64,000 nt of DNA from Acanthaster planci (lineage: Eukaryota > Echinodermata > Asteroidea > Valvatida > Acanthasteridae), in contig NW_019091415.1 in assembly GCF_001949145.1 (NCBI RefSeq), forward strand, positions 860,504-924,503, in the 5' to 3' direction. This document shows, in pieces, positions 1 through 12,083 of this stretch. The notes under the pieces are model-generated. The model was not told where the DNA came from, searched no databases, and worked only from the letters and a program-made list of their open reading frames with translations. Within the stretch, counting starts at the first letter, position 1. Each line of letters starts with the position of its first letter. Made by a program: the position numbers and the translations under genes.

Positions 1-69
1 AACCGGAGGAATAGGCCTTTGCGAGTTAAATTAGAATAAAATCTTGCATACTAATTAATTTGATTGCGC

Positions 70-2070
70 ATAAACATAACAATTTGAATCTCCCAGACTG
101 AAGGCAATGTTGCTATACCTCGTGATTCGGGGCAAGCTTTTTGCATAGCGACCACCATCTCTGGAATGGACTAATTCCTTTGTACCCTTCTTATCCATTG
201 AAAACAGTGTATTGGTGCACGAGAAAAAGCTTGTCCGAATGGCAACAGCTTCCTTAGAGAATTCTTATAGAATGGAGAATTCAAATTGTTACGGTGAGGT
301 GAATTTACAGAACTCAATGTACCAGATTTTATTCAACTTTAAGTCGCAAAACGCTAATCCTCCAGTCACTGAAAATAGCAGAAATATTCCGAACATTTGG
401 ATAGCATTGTTGAAGTTTCGGTATGTCTGACCCTGTCTGTACGCATAATGAGATTGATCTTGGGCAAGGGGTTAGCGTAGCCGGGGGGGGGGGTGCACAT
501 CACCCTCACAAATTCCCGGTCCCCCGCAGAATGAATGGATATTGAAAAAGTCTAACAAAAACTATTCCCCAAAAAACAAGCTGGTGCCCCCCATAATTAA
601 GATGCTAGTGCCCCCTTTGTGCCCCTGGTAAAATCCTAGCTACGCCACTGGGCCGGGGTGAACAAACTCAATATGCCAGATTAGATATGTCCCCTCAATA
701 ATTTCTTCCTTTTCCCAACCTCTCCCGGCAGATATATTATTTCTCTTGCTTGTTGCCCAAATGCACGACAACGTTGCTCCCTTCCTAAGCATTTTTGGAG
801 TTTCTCGCATGTTTTCAAAGCGACATCTGAACATAGGATCCACCAAGGGCTTCCCTTGTGACCCTTGACATGTTGTGTCATGACCTATTTATATCAGTGG
901 ACAATACCTGACCTAAGATTTCATCAAGAGTCGTCAGGGAATCTACTACACTAAGTTCTTTAGATTCAAGTGAACATAATTTCAATTCTTCATTCTAATG
1001 ACACCGATGCTTATGAAGTCACACACAGAGACATGCAATCGGCACCATCAGGGATCGTTGGGCGCACATACTGTCTTCATTTCCTCACAAGTCCAAATGG
1101 ATTTATCGGCATATGTATGAGCATATAGAGAAAAAATCGTTTATTTCTCATGGTACATGTTAGCTGCGGAAATGAGATAACTTCACATCCAGTGCTATCG
1201 ATACGACTGTCTACGGAGTTGGGGACTTTTACACCACCAACAAGCAAGTTTGTCGAGCAGTTAATTGGAACCACAGTTAACTGTCTCTTCAAATGAAGAC
1301 CACGTTTACAACTTTGGAATAACATACTTACTAATCCAAATCTCTCGGTCACTCTACTATGTCGTTTAGAAAATACGTGCATTCGGAATATCTTCTGAGA
1401 AATATCATACGTAAGTTTTAATGACAGAGGAAGACTTAAAACTGAGATTAAACTGAAAGTAATCTGGTTAAAATGCAAATTTAATAAGAAAAACCACAAA
1501 ACAAATAAAAATTAAAGGTTACAATAAACATAAAAATATACATTGGTAAAATATGATAAAAATGATGGGAAATAAAAAAAGGAAGGAGTATGTGAAAAGA
1601 AAGACCGAGACACACTAAAAAAGTGCAATGAAAAGAGTGTTTCACTTTAAATGTATCACTACAGAAAATATTAGTGTGTCAAATCTGAAAGTTCAGAGAG
1701 ACTATAACCCGTAGAATGTCGAGCGTGGTGAACTTAACTGTGACTTTAGCTTTTCTCTAATCCTTTGACGTTATAAAAATTCAATATTACAGTTGCTTTT
1801 TCTGTGTCTTTCAAGTCAATTTTGATCTATCAGTTTTTCAGAGGTACAGTAAATTGTACATTGTTTTTAAAAAGTCCAGTTAATTGTACTGTCTTTTTAT
1901 GCACAATAGACACTTTTCTGAATAGGGTGACGGTAAGAGTGGTTTAAAAGGGCACAAAGGAACCAGTCGATTCCTGGGACAGTGGTCGCTATGCAAAAGC
2001 TTGCGCAAAGTCAGAGGTATGGTAACAGTGGCTTTAAGTCTGGAGATTCACATTGTTATGTTTATAAGAT
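70..2070. mobile_element. long inverted-repeat pair, probable DNA element
   Basis: The sequence at about 70-200 recurs in inverted orientation at about 1,925-2,070. Both arms share ATAAACATAACAA, a TGAATCTCC block, a CTATACCTC/CCATACCTC block and TTTTGCATAGCGACCAC, with small indels. Arms of about 125-145 bp enclosing 1.7 kb are what a DNA transposon with long terminal inverted repeats, or a non-autonomous derivative, would look like. The interior (200-1,925) is AT-rich and I recognise no gene in it. The right arm ends only about 100 bp before the Mutator-like remnant, so it could instead be the 5' terminus of that element. No target-site duplication could be defined because the left arm lies close to the window edge. 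Confidence 0.55.
475..655. repeat. short GC-rich interspersed repeat fragment
   Basis: A poly-G tract follows GTTAGCGTAGCC near 475, and the segment ends with GCTACGCCACTGG at 639-651, so the ends are roughly inverted. Runs of CCCC and the boundary motif resemble small non-autonomous repeats. A similar C-rich segment occurs at 17,150-17,290. No coding potential was seen. Confidence 0.3.
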
Positions 2071-2159
2071 TTGAACATGTTTGTGTAGAAACAAAATGCC
2101 TTTCTTGAAATCGGACCGGTGTTTCCATCTAATGTTATTTAGGGCGTATTTTATAATAC

Positions 2160-3870
2160 AGAACACAGTCGATTGCAGCTGCATGGACTCGTTGACAGTC
2201 TACGTAAGGCCAACACAGGAGCAGATGGACTTGCTGTTGCCAGAGATCAACAGGCGTTCTTCTGCACCACGCCTAATGCAGTGCCAATGCTACTCCGTCC
2301 CAAAGCCGGTGAGACGACTCCTCTTGGACAAACAAGGACACAAGACGAGTGCCGACGTCAAGGTGGAGTCCTGCTGATCAGGCCAAAGGAAGAACCAGAG
2401 CGACATACTAGTTCGTCGACAGTCGACTTGGGTGTGCAGGCTGTCCTGGATCACCACTCATCCAGATTGTGATGGCCGGCCCACACTGATGCCAGATGCT
2501 GAAAAGCGTTGAAGTTTGGCTGTGTCCGAGATGATATCCTGCCAGAAGTGTAGGTTCTGCAGTGACAAGAGAAAACTATACACTGAGATTCCACAGAGGG
2601 GTAGAGGACGACAGGACACCACTCCAAACGTGGTGATCTCGGTTGGCTTGCACAACAACCGAATATGTCCACAGCTGGTGCAACGAGGCTCTTGCTAGGA
2701 ATGGACACGACTGTTCCTTCGACGCGGGCCCCGCAACACTTCAATCAAATGCCGTGAAATTATCACCGCATAAAACGAAAGAGACATGTGCAACAGGAGA
2801 AAAATCTACATTTAAAAGTCCAGTTGCAGTGGAGACTGACAGACAATATGGCAATTCTCTTTGAAACTGTCGCAAGAAAATACTCTTCATCCGAATAACA
2901 CAGAAGAGATATTCTGTGAAATGGCACGGCTAGCATTATTTTATCATGCATCACCAAGAGAACAAACTATGCAAGAAATGTGACAGTGTCAGAGAACAGG
3001 ATCAGAAGCACATCGGGAAATACACAGCCACTCACTCAGCGAACACAACATGAGAGATAACGTGAAGGCGACATTCAATGTGCCCCAAAACTTTTGAACT
3101 GTAAAGAACCTCTGTTTGTAAATAAGGTAACAACCGAAGTCGACGGTTGTCAGGCAAAAGGTGTAATCTTCCATATGCAAAGTAAAACTGCAGGTATGGA
3201 AACCGAGCACTCATTTGACCCCTCATTTAAAAAATCGCTTTGTGCAGCCCTAAGTCGTGTAAAACTTGGTCCAAAAATGTCTCCAGGGCAAAATAAAAAG
3301 GAAAAGACAAAGCTCCAGGATTGATTTGCCGATGATGTCAGCCACATGGCGCAGGCCGAGGCTACTGCCATATTGAAACCACTGTAGTGGGAACTCTTCC
3401 AAAATGAACGCCATGTCTGCAAATGCAGTAAGCGTAATTGCTCAATGTTACATGGGAAATCGTAACCTTTGCAAAAAGTGAATACCAATTTGTAGGGCTG
3501 GTAAATATAAATTTTCTACCTGCCAGTCGATGCCTGTGGCAAACTGAAATTGTCAACTTGTGATGAACAGACTAAGAGACTATGTCAAGAAACCCTGGAC
3601 CAAACTAAATATGGTACCAGTACCCAGAAAACTGAATAAATGAATCATGCCTTTGTAGTAACCATCCAAAAGGGAACACTAACCTTCCTAAGAAACTGAT
3701 CTTATAGAGAGATCGCAGTGCACATGGTGAGTAATAGACACGCCAATTCAGCAGTCAAAATGTATGAAGCTGCAGCTTGCCTAATTACTTCTGGCTCCCC
3801 AGCTGCCAAAGCCCTCGCTGAAATGGACAAGAAAAAGAAGTATTATGCTAAACGTGCAAAAATGTAGAGC
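2160..3870 (+). pseudogene. decayed Mutator-like transposase remnant
   Basis: Several plus-strand fragments in different frames resemble, from memory, successive parts of the metazoan Mutator-like transposase domain protein. A CxxC-type stretch (CQKCRFC, about 2,540) comes first. Next is a VETDRQYGNSL segment (about 2,830), like the family's conserved 'D.QYNNPL' region. A TTEVDGCQAKG segment follows (about 3,130), like its TTDGDSK catalytic-core region. The last is a 54-codon open stretch at 3,703-3,867 containing IAVHMVSNRHANSAVKM and a basic KKKKYYAKR tail, like its C-terminus. Frameshifts and stops separate all of these, so it is not functional. The region is GC-richer than its surroundings. 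The assignment rests on remembered motif order; an unrelated transposase family is possible. Confidence 0.42.
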
Positions 3871-4936
3871 CCAATAGCCACTGTACAAACGTGGCCAATG
3901 ATAATTTGAAATGTGACACAAACATTGACTGTCTCCTCATCCAAAACGAACATAATTACTGTAAACGTTTTCCAAAGCAGCAAGGTATTGGAACAGTAAC
4001 TTATGTTTTGAATGTCAACAGCGTAGCTATGGTACCTTGATGCAGTCCAGCTAATCGTGCCCTAAGCACTCGCCGACCTTTGCACACTTGTCGAGCATGC
4101 TCTTGTTTCCATGGACAGATGCTCGAAGCAAATGCACAGTGATTCATGGCACAGGTGACTTACATTGCACTCCCGTGGCAAACTTGAATTCCCAATGTGT
4201 ACCATGTAAGCCGCGCTGTGCACAGAAATCAGATTGCATTTGTTCGAACTAAGCAAATTTACGGAAATCATTCCATATGTCATCCTCTCCTGCTCTCCAA
4301 CTCTCCCAACACACTCATGCTAAATAAGGCATCCTTTCAACAGCTCCAGTGTAGTCATCTGGGCGATAACCCGCTCGACTCTTTCGCACCACAAACCGAG
4401 TTCCGCCATTTTGCGCCGTGTTTTTAAATTTTTACCCGGGGCATATGCCCCCCCCCACAAAGCTTCTTTACTGTCAAAAGTAAGTCACCCTTTACAAGCA
4501 ATTTTCACCACTAATTTTTAAATGAAAGTGGGAAAACCATGCTTTTTTGTATACAATTCCAATATATTGTAAAAGAATATACCCCAAAAGCAGTGACTAA
4601 AGTAAATGACTGTAATTTTCTAACATTTACAGCCACCTGTACATGCTTATTCCAATGTGGTGTTTTCAATAAAAAAAACCCCTCAAATTCAGAGGTACAG
4701 AGTGTAAAATATTTTGTTTTAATATCTTTTTCATATCAATCATGCCCATTTGCAGTTTATAGTTAAAAGAGACAGCTACAGAGAGCAGCCAAAACAATAT
4801 GGACGTCATCATTCTGTTGATCCACGGAGTGGCAGCTCAATAAATAAATTCCCATAGAAAGCAGTGATAAATCCTCACACTTCAGAAATATTTTTAAAAT
4901 ACTCATAGTCATACAAATACTGTGCACATCTACATA
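3871..4936. other. intergenic, nothing recognised
   Basis: No coding region, RNA or repeat could be supported here. The open frames are short and have no domain-like composition. A C-rich tract (CCCCCCCCCAC) lies near 4,450. Confidence 0.5.
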
Positions 4937-5146
4937 GCGCACAGTACATGCAGTATCGCACGCTTGCAATAGACCACGTTGTGTTTGATGTCCAGGTAGC
5001 CTGGCCAACAGGGCAAACACTGTTTGAGTTCAAGAAGGCTGTAGGATTGTGTCTTTTAATTCTACCTTGAACCGAGACAGTGTTTGCCTGTAGGCCAAGC
5101 TGCATCAAACACAACGTGGTCGTACGATACCGCATGTACTGTGCGC
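4937..5146. repeat. foldback/hairpin element
   Basis: Two arms of about 85-90 bp form an inverted repeat. Each contains GCGCACAGTACATGC, a GTATCG block, CCACGTTGTGTTTGATG, and CAAACACTGT near the loop. The loop is about 35 bases. The arms differ by small indels, for example an extra CTTGCAATAGA in the left arm. The structure fits a foldback MITE, and a transcript would form a long imperfect hairpin. No protein is encoded; the two overlapping minus-strand ORFs here are produced by the arms. Confidence 0.7.
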
Positions 5147-8100
5147 TTTTACACGCATCATTCTGGCGATGACGTCATCCAATCAGCCTAGGGGCGCGAA
5201 CGGCCAAAAGGGGATTTTTTGTGGGCGAGAAAACGGAGGAACCTTTTATTCATTTTGCGGTCTCAATTAATGGGGTAAACATTAAATTTATGATTATTTT
5301 TGAAACAGTTACGTATTTTGAAATACTTCACGTGAACTAAATGATATCTATTTCTGTAACTCTTTAAGCTAGGAACTCTGTGCATGACGTCACCACCTGC
5401 CTCAGGCTCCAATCTAGTGCCCATGTACGAATACCCGACTACAACTGTGTTTTTTTACAGACTCTTATAAGGTTCTTGGGTCTCGGACTCACTCTGCACC
5501 GTTTTTCCTTCAATTTAAAAAGTATTTGGTGAAGAAAAACAGTGATAGAAAAAGCAGAGTGTAAGAGAATCAAAGTCAGGACCGTAAGATCTATGGTCCA
5601 ACTCGCTCTCTACTACACTTTTGTGGCAGCTTACCGACAAGAGTTCTTTCACATGCTTTAATATGGTAGTAAAAAGACGTGCGTCCGTCTTGCCCGAGCT
5701 GTAAATGGGTTTTCTATGCATGCGAAAGTTTTACATAGTGACGTCATGCACGGAGTGCTTGGCTTTTTACTTCACCCTTTATGACACCTGGCACTGGCTC
5801 CTTGAGTAGCGGAGACCAGGCTGCAGTATAAAATGCACATGCCTAACAGTACGAAACGGCTCAGACTTTGCGGTTTCATCGGGCCGAACAGGGTCAAATG
5901 ATCGGATGCCTCCTTGTAAACTTCGGATCTTTTCTAAATTCGCATGAAATGCAAATTTAGATGAAAATGCACATAGGGAAATTTCATTTGCATTTTAATT
6001 AAAACATGTTAGGTCTGTAACATTTCTTTAAAAATTTTGAAACATAAGCCAGCTAAAATATATTCGAAACTGGAAAATACGTTGCGTTCGTACATGTTTA
6101 TTCGGTTTGGGGAAATTCATTTGATTTTTTTTAAACGCTGTGTTTTATATAACATGAGATCTAAAAAAGAGTTCGATTTTAAGAAAAGGCTTCTGGTTTC
6201 TACAAAAAACATGTTCCTATACACACTGTAGACTATTGTTACCTAACATATCCCCCCTAGAAGTCTGTAAAGAATTCCTGAGATTCCGATCAAACAATGA
6301 CCAACACAAAGGCGGGTGGGGGTTCTCTCGGTCCCATATCTTGCTTCAAATGATAAAACGTTGACCGAGCTCTAGACACAGGGCTGAACTCAAATTTGCT
6401 TGACCAGTTTGCCTGGCACCAGCCTGCTACATTGTTTTCGTGTAAGAAGCATGGCAATGCGCTCTCAAAGACAATCACAGTGCCAAATCTGTTGTCTGGA
6501 GTCGAAGACGCCGCGGTGCTGCAATTTGTTTTGCATGCGGTGTGTAGGGTATAATAATGCGACTCACCGTGGCAGCGCCTTTTTCTAGGCGTACTTCCAG
6601 TGAAAGCCATTTGTCTGGTGATGGCTCTTGCCGCAGACTAAAGAGGAAAGTCCTGAAACCAAGACTATGTCTCATCCAGAATGCCAACTGCGCGGTGATG
6701 CGGTAGCAAACAGGTGCTTGTGTACATGAGTCTATTGTGGCACGGACCGCTACGCCAGCTTACCAGTAAAGTGGGGGCACAGTCACAAGACAGGTTGGGC
6801 GTCAGAGGTGTCGCCGATATTGTCACAAGAAATGGAAACTAAATGGTGTGGTGTTCATGTAAGTAGTGCTAAAATTTCGCAGGCTGGTGAATAATTGCCT
6901 TCCGTTCCTATGGTTGTACAGTTAAGTAAGGGGGAAGGAGAAGACACTTCTGTTCAGATAGTTTGTGCATTACTTTTTATTTCCTGCTGAAGAAAATGTG
7001 GCTGAATTTCATAAATTGGTCGACCACATTGGATGCGCACTCACCCGAATCATGCCCGAATATACGAATTTGTTTTGTTGATAACATCACACTCTGGCTG
7101 GCAACATTTTGCTCACTATTTCCTAACATGAAATTATTTACTTAATGTAATTGTACGCAATAACAGGAAAATGAATGTCAAAACTTGACAGTTCCACCAG
7201 GCCCATCCAACCATGAAAAGTCATGGTTTACAGCTCCTACAGAATTGAACTGCGCCAGCAATCTTGTGCTAATACACAAGGATTGATCATTTGGGCACTA
7301 CTTGATGGTATTTTGTTGAACGTAATTGAAGTGGTAACTTAATATTCATTTTACAAGTAAAATACATGATTAAAAAAATGCATTTCGCGTGGCTAAAGCA
7401 TACTGATGTCCGAGGCTGATTCAATTTTACGCATTCAAATTCAGTTTTAGGGCATCATTCGAAACTTTGAGGCTTATGTTGTCAATGTTTTAAGTGTCGT
7501 TCAATGAAATCCTTTTTTTCACACTTTTTAATAATTTTAATCCTAAAAGGGAACATGTAAGGATGTAAATTTACTTACCCATTTACAAGTCGTTTGGTCG
7601 TAGATATTTTAGTTAATTTTGTTTGGAAACGTTAAATCTTTTGAATCTTAGTTTTCATATTCTTTATAATGACATTCAAAAGAAATAAGAATGAAGGCGA
7701 GATGAACAGAAATGAAATAGATAAATAATGCAAACTCTGTTGCATCATTCCTACTCTTACATGGTCATTATTAAATTTAATCTTTCCTGATTTCATTATT
7801 GTTATTTTGATTTCCTTATAGATTAATGACATGAAAGGAACCAAATTGCAAACAAAGTGTAAGGTTAATTCAGAAGTATTTTGGTACAGTTTTTATGGCG
7901 TTTCGGTGTTTGGTCTTCAGCAAATCATATGGCGTTGAAAAATTCTTTACTAAAAGTTTTAGAACTGAATGTTGAACGAGCACAAGAATGGATGTTCAGT
8001 GTCACAGTTGATCAAGTTTTTTATTTTATTTTGTTAACCCTAATCATGACAAATCATTTTCAACAAGATTCTGTGTAATTTACCTTAAAGCTTCAGAGTA

Positions 8101-8234
8101 AGGTCAACATCTTTTACAGTAACCAAACGTTACACTGAAGTGCTGGTGAGAAAAAAATCACTGGCGTGTGTTTCCAAAGTTATACTGGGCCTGTTTCTTT
8201 TTGATGATTCTTGCATCCTCAGTTTTTCTAACGT
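5147..8234. other. intergenic, no gene recognised
   Basis: Apart from the three CRE palindromes, I see no supported gene. The stretch is AT-rich with scattered ORFs under 110 codons that lack domain-like sequence and are interrupted on both strands. Confidence 0.45.
5165..5200. promoter_or_regulatory. CRE palindrome next to a CCAAT motif
   Basis: A perfect TGACGTCA (5,170-5,177) is followed at once by CCAATCA (5,179-5,185) and a GGGGCGCG stretch. Two more perfect TGACGTCA sites occur at 5,385-5,392 and 5,739-5,746. CRE plus CCAAT is a common promoter composition, but no exon could be tied to it, so this is a candidate site only. Confidence 0.25.
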
Positions 8235-9900
8235 CTTCATTTTTTGTCTGGATGTCCAAGGATCTTGATGTCCTGATATCTTGATTTTTTGGTGGCTACA
8301 TGTAGATGTCCTGATGTGTTGATGTTTTGATCTCCTGATGTCTTGGTGTCTTGATGTCCTGGTGTTCTAATGTACTGATGCTCGATGTCCTGATGTCTTG
8401 GTGTCTCGATATCCTGATGTCTTAGGAAATTAGGTGACGAGATTGGTTGGATAGGACTGGTTGAAGTTCTTCCATCCAAGTCACATCTTTCCCTTGATGT
8501 CCTCATGTCCTGGTGTCTTGATATCTTGATTTCTTGATGTCTGGATGTCTTGTTGTCTTGATGTCTTGACGTCTTGATGTCTTGGTGTCTTTATGTCCTG
8601 ATGTCTTAATGACGTAATATCCTGATGTCTTGATGTCCTGATGTCTTGGTCTCATGATGTCTTGGTGTCCTGATTTCTTGGTGTGATGTCCTGATATCCT
8701 TTTATTCTCATCTTTTGATGTCCTGATGTTTTGATGTCCTGATGTCTTGATGTCCTGATGTTCTGATGTCTTGGTTTTCAATACTTTTCTTCTTCAGAAT
8801 TATAAATTTTATTCAAAACTTAAGTAGATCCAGGTACGTTTAGATTATTGTAGGTCACCTTCATACATGTAGGATTAGTTGATGCACATGGAAGCCTAGA
8901 CTGTACGCTACATAGGGTACCTGCAATATTCAATTTAAATCAAATTCTGTGGAATCTTATTTCATGGTAAACTATTGCAGTGCAGTTTCAGTGCACTTTT
9001 ATTGTCATTCACAAATTGGGTCACCATTGATATCTTGATATTCTAATGTCCTGATGTCTTGACGTCTTGATTTATTGATGTCCTGATGTCTTGGTGTCTT
9101 GATATCTCAATGTCTTGATGTCCTGATGTCCTGATGTTTTAATGTCCTGATGTCCTGATGTCTTGACGTCCTGATGTCTTGGTGTCTTGATGTCTTGGTG
9201 TCTTGATGTCTCGATGTCTTGATGTTTCGATATCCCGATGTCTTGGGAAATTGGGTGACGAGGTTGGTTGGATAGGACTGGTTGGAGTTCTTCCATCTAA
9301 GTCGCATCCTTCCTCTGACTTTTTCCCTTGATTTCCTGATGTCCTGGTGTCTTGATGTCCTGATATCCTGATGTGTTGATGTCACGATCTCCTGATGTCA
9401 TGGTGTCTGGATGTCTTGATGTCCCGATGTTGTAATGTCCTGATGTCCTGACATCTTGATTTCTTGATGTCTCGATGTCTTGGTGTCTTGATGTCTTTAT
9501 GTCTTGATGTCCTGATGTCTTGGTGTCCTGATGTTTTAATGTCCTGATGTCCTGACGTCCTGATTTCTTGATGTCCTGATGTCTTGGTGTCTTGATGTCT
9601 CGATGTCCTGATGTCTCGATGTTTTGATATCCCGATGTCTTGGGAAATTGGGTGACGAGGTTGGTTGGATAGGACTGGTTGGAGTTCTTCCATCCAAGTT
9701 GCATCCTTCCTCTGACTTTTTCCCTTGATTTCCTGATGTCCTGATGTCCTGGTGTCTTGATGTCCTGATATCCTGATGTCTTGATGTCACGATCTCCTGA
9801 TGTCTTGGCGTCTTGATGTCCCGATGTTGTAATGTCCTGATGTCCTGACGTCTTGATTTCCTGATGTCTTGATTTCTGGGTGTCTTGATGTCTTGGTTTT
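8235..9900. repeat. minisatellite of 8-bp unit YTGATGTC with higher-order structure
   Basis: Most of this stretch is a degenerate tandem array of the octamer (C/T)TGATGTC on the plus strand. Three octamers make 24 nt, so every minus-strand frame reads the same eight residues (D-I-K-T-S-R-H-Q) in circular order. This produces several overlapping 70-135 codon ORFs that are not genes. A conserved non-repeat block (GGGAAATTGGGTGACGAG... to ...TCTTCCATCC) interrupts the array near 8,424-8,490, 9,243-9,335 and 9,643-9,735. The last two are exactly 400 bp apart, which shows a higher-order repeat. A unique spacer (8,766-9,026) divides the array in two. Confidence 0.9.
8766..9026 (+). repeat. unique spacer duplicated at 9,888-10,144 (copy 1)
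   Basis: This block of about 260 bp, from TGTCTTGGTTTTCAATAC to GGGTCACCA, is almost identical to 9,888-10,144, with a handful of substitutions and one small indel. Each copy follows directly on an octamer array, so a unit of roughly 1.1 kb (array plus spacer) has duplicated in tandem. No coding potential. Confidence 0.85.
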
Positions 9901-10144
9901 CAATACTTCTTCAGAATTATAAATTTTATTCAAAACTTAAGTAGATCCAGGTACGTTTAGATTATTGTAGGTCACCTTCATACATGTAGGATTAGTTGAT
10001 GCACATGGAAGCCTAGTCTGTACGCTACATAGGGTACCAGCAATATTCAATTTAAATCAAATTCTGTGGAATCTTATTTCATGGTAAACTATTGCAGTGC
10101 AGTTTCAGTGCACTTTTATTGTCATTCGCAAATGGGGTCACCAT
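9888..10144 (+). repeat. duplicated spacer (copy 2)
   Basis: Second copy of the spacer at 8,766-9,026. It ends in GGGGTCACCATATGAC, where unique sequence resumes, whereas copy 1 runs back into octamer repeats. The near identity points to a recent duplication. Confidence 0.85.
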
Positions 10145-12083
10145 ATGACAAACTCCTCCCTGGTTGGTGTCACAGAAATGGCACCCTCAGATGTCTAGAA
10201 ACAATTGAACGATTAAATGATCAACGTTCAAGACAAAAGATTCACTTTTCAAATCACTGAATCCACAAAGGATATAAAACAGTTTTCATAATTCAGATGT
10301 AAGTGACCGATCGCAGTATTCAGACCTAGAGTTAAAGTAAATAGGTGTGCATCTGGACATAAATATTCAGCTTTCAGCTGCGTAAGCTTGGCCGTTCAAA
10401 TCTGCCGCAATTAACAAATATCTTTGAAAATTAAAGCAAAGAAATCTGACCCTTATTTATTTGCTCTTTAGAATAAAATCAAAAGCTAAAATCTTTTCAA
10501 TTTACAAGTTAGCTTTCATTGCCGTTGTTACCTTATAATTGATTGCTATACATTCAATCATTACAGATCAACATGGCAGCATAGACCATACAGATCAAAC
10601 TTAGCTTCAAAGGCAATGTCCAAGGGTCTCTTGAAATTGCACTTCATATAAACTGATCAGTTACCAGATTAATTACAACATGGTATCGAAAAGACGGAAA
10701 AACTTGGCCAGAGTTGGACCACGTATTCCAAACCAGACTAAATCGGGCGAGAGAATTCAAATGTCAGAACTTTCAAGAAAACCTACTTTTAAACAGAAAG
10801 AAGTGTAAAATATTTGCATCTGTTCTTTCAATTAACGAATCAAAAACATCTGCTATTACGACAGATAAAACTAAAGTAAAATGAACAAAACAAGGAACAG
10901 AACATTCGAAAAGGAGAAATACTTCTGAAGGTTTATTTCCATGTGATTTCGAATTTTGAAGAACCGAATTTCGTAACTTCAACTAATTATTCCATCATGA
11001 AATAAACTTGAACGTCTGAAATCTAATTTGGACCACGGTTACTTCAGCAGAGAGTGTACTCAATTCGAACTCTTGAAAATCACTTTGGGTGTTGTTTTCA
11101 AATTCCCCCCCCCAAAAAAAATCGTAAATGTCAGTTCTGAAACATTTCCTGCTAAAATTATTTAAATACACAACATTTAACAACGATAAGCAATGGGATG
11201 TTTCCTTTTCCTGTTTTCACGGCTTTTAAAATGTTTTTACCATCATAACCATTTTGTGATTATGAATGTGCATACTGAAAGTACTAAATTGACAGCGCAT
11301 GAACAGAAAGGAAAGGAAGATTCTATTGTATAAGATTCACGGGGTGTTGAACTGAACAATGATTAATAGTTGCTCATTGAATGGGGAAATTATATTTTGG
11401 ATGCTGAACACGTACTTCTACAAACAAATTTAAATGTAGTTCTGATAAATTTGAACGGAAAATCTACATTCTTCTTGACTCCTTGTTTTCCCTTTAATAA
11501 CTATTCATAGGCTTGTTTCTTTTTGTGACACATTTGAAATTGATGTTTTTTGAGCTCATTTGTAATCCCACTGATAGTGTTTAGTTTCTTGTATGTGTCT
11601 TTATGTACTTTCGAGGTAACATGTTTTTTCTTAAGTTTTTATCTCTTTAATGTTCAGGACTGTATGATGCTAACTTTTGACGAAGGAAACAGCAAGCATA
11701 GAAACCCGATAAATTAGCTCAACTTTAGTCATCTTTTCTCTGTTGTCACATTTGTTTTGCTTTGTGTTTGGTTTTTTTGTGATGTCCACTGTTTTGTATT
11801 TGCTTGGGTTTTGAGGGTTTTCGTTTGTTTATTTATTCATTGTGTACATCTTTTGCATCACTAGTTTTCCTTCCTTATCGTTTCTGTCCTTATCCTTATT
11901 TTATCCTTATTTTCTTTGAAAACCTTTTGATTATTTTACCGTCTGTGGTATTAATGTTTTACCCTAACAGATGTGTAAATTACATGTTTTCTCCTTCAAG
12001 AGGCAAACCCAGTCCAAGCTTTTGCTTTTTGTCTGACCTCCCTCATACTATTATCAATTTAGTATCTATATTACTATATTATA
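10145..12083. other. intergenic, nothing recognised
   Basis: AT-rich sequence without a supported gene. The open frames are short, composed mainly of F/S/L/N, and not domain-like. A C9A8 tract lies near 11,105. Confidence 0.45.

Noticed and set aside
1077-1499. 140-codon minus-strand ORF
   Set aside because: Ser/Leu/Phe-rich composition typical of AT-rich non-coding DNA, inside the inverted-repeat element, no motif.
8237-9790. Minus-strand His/Gln/Asp/Lys-rich repeat ORFs (up to 135 codons)
   Set aside because: They overlap in different frames with the same octapeptide because of the 8-bp unit; no start context or domain.
8235-9900. CRISPR array
   Set aside because: Repeats are contiguous 8-mers without unique spacers, there are no cas genes, and the context is animal DNA.
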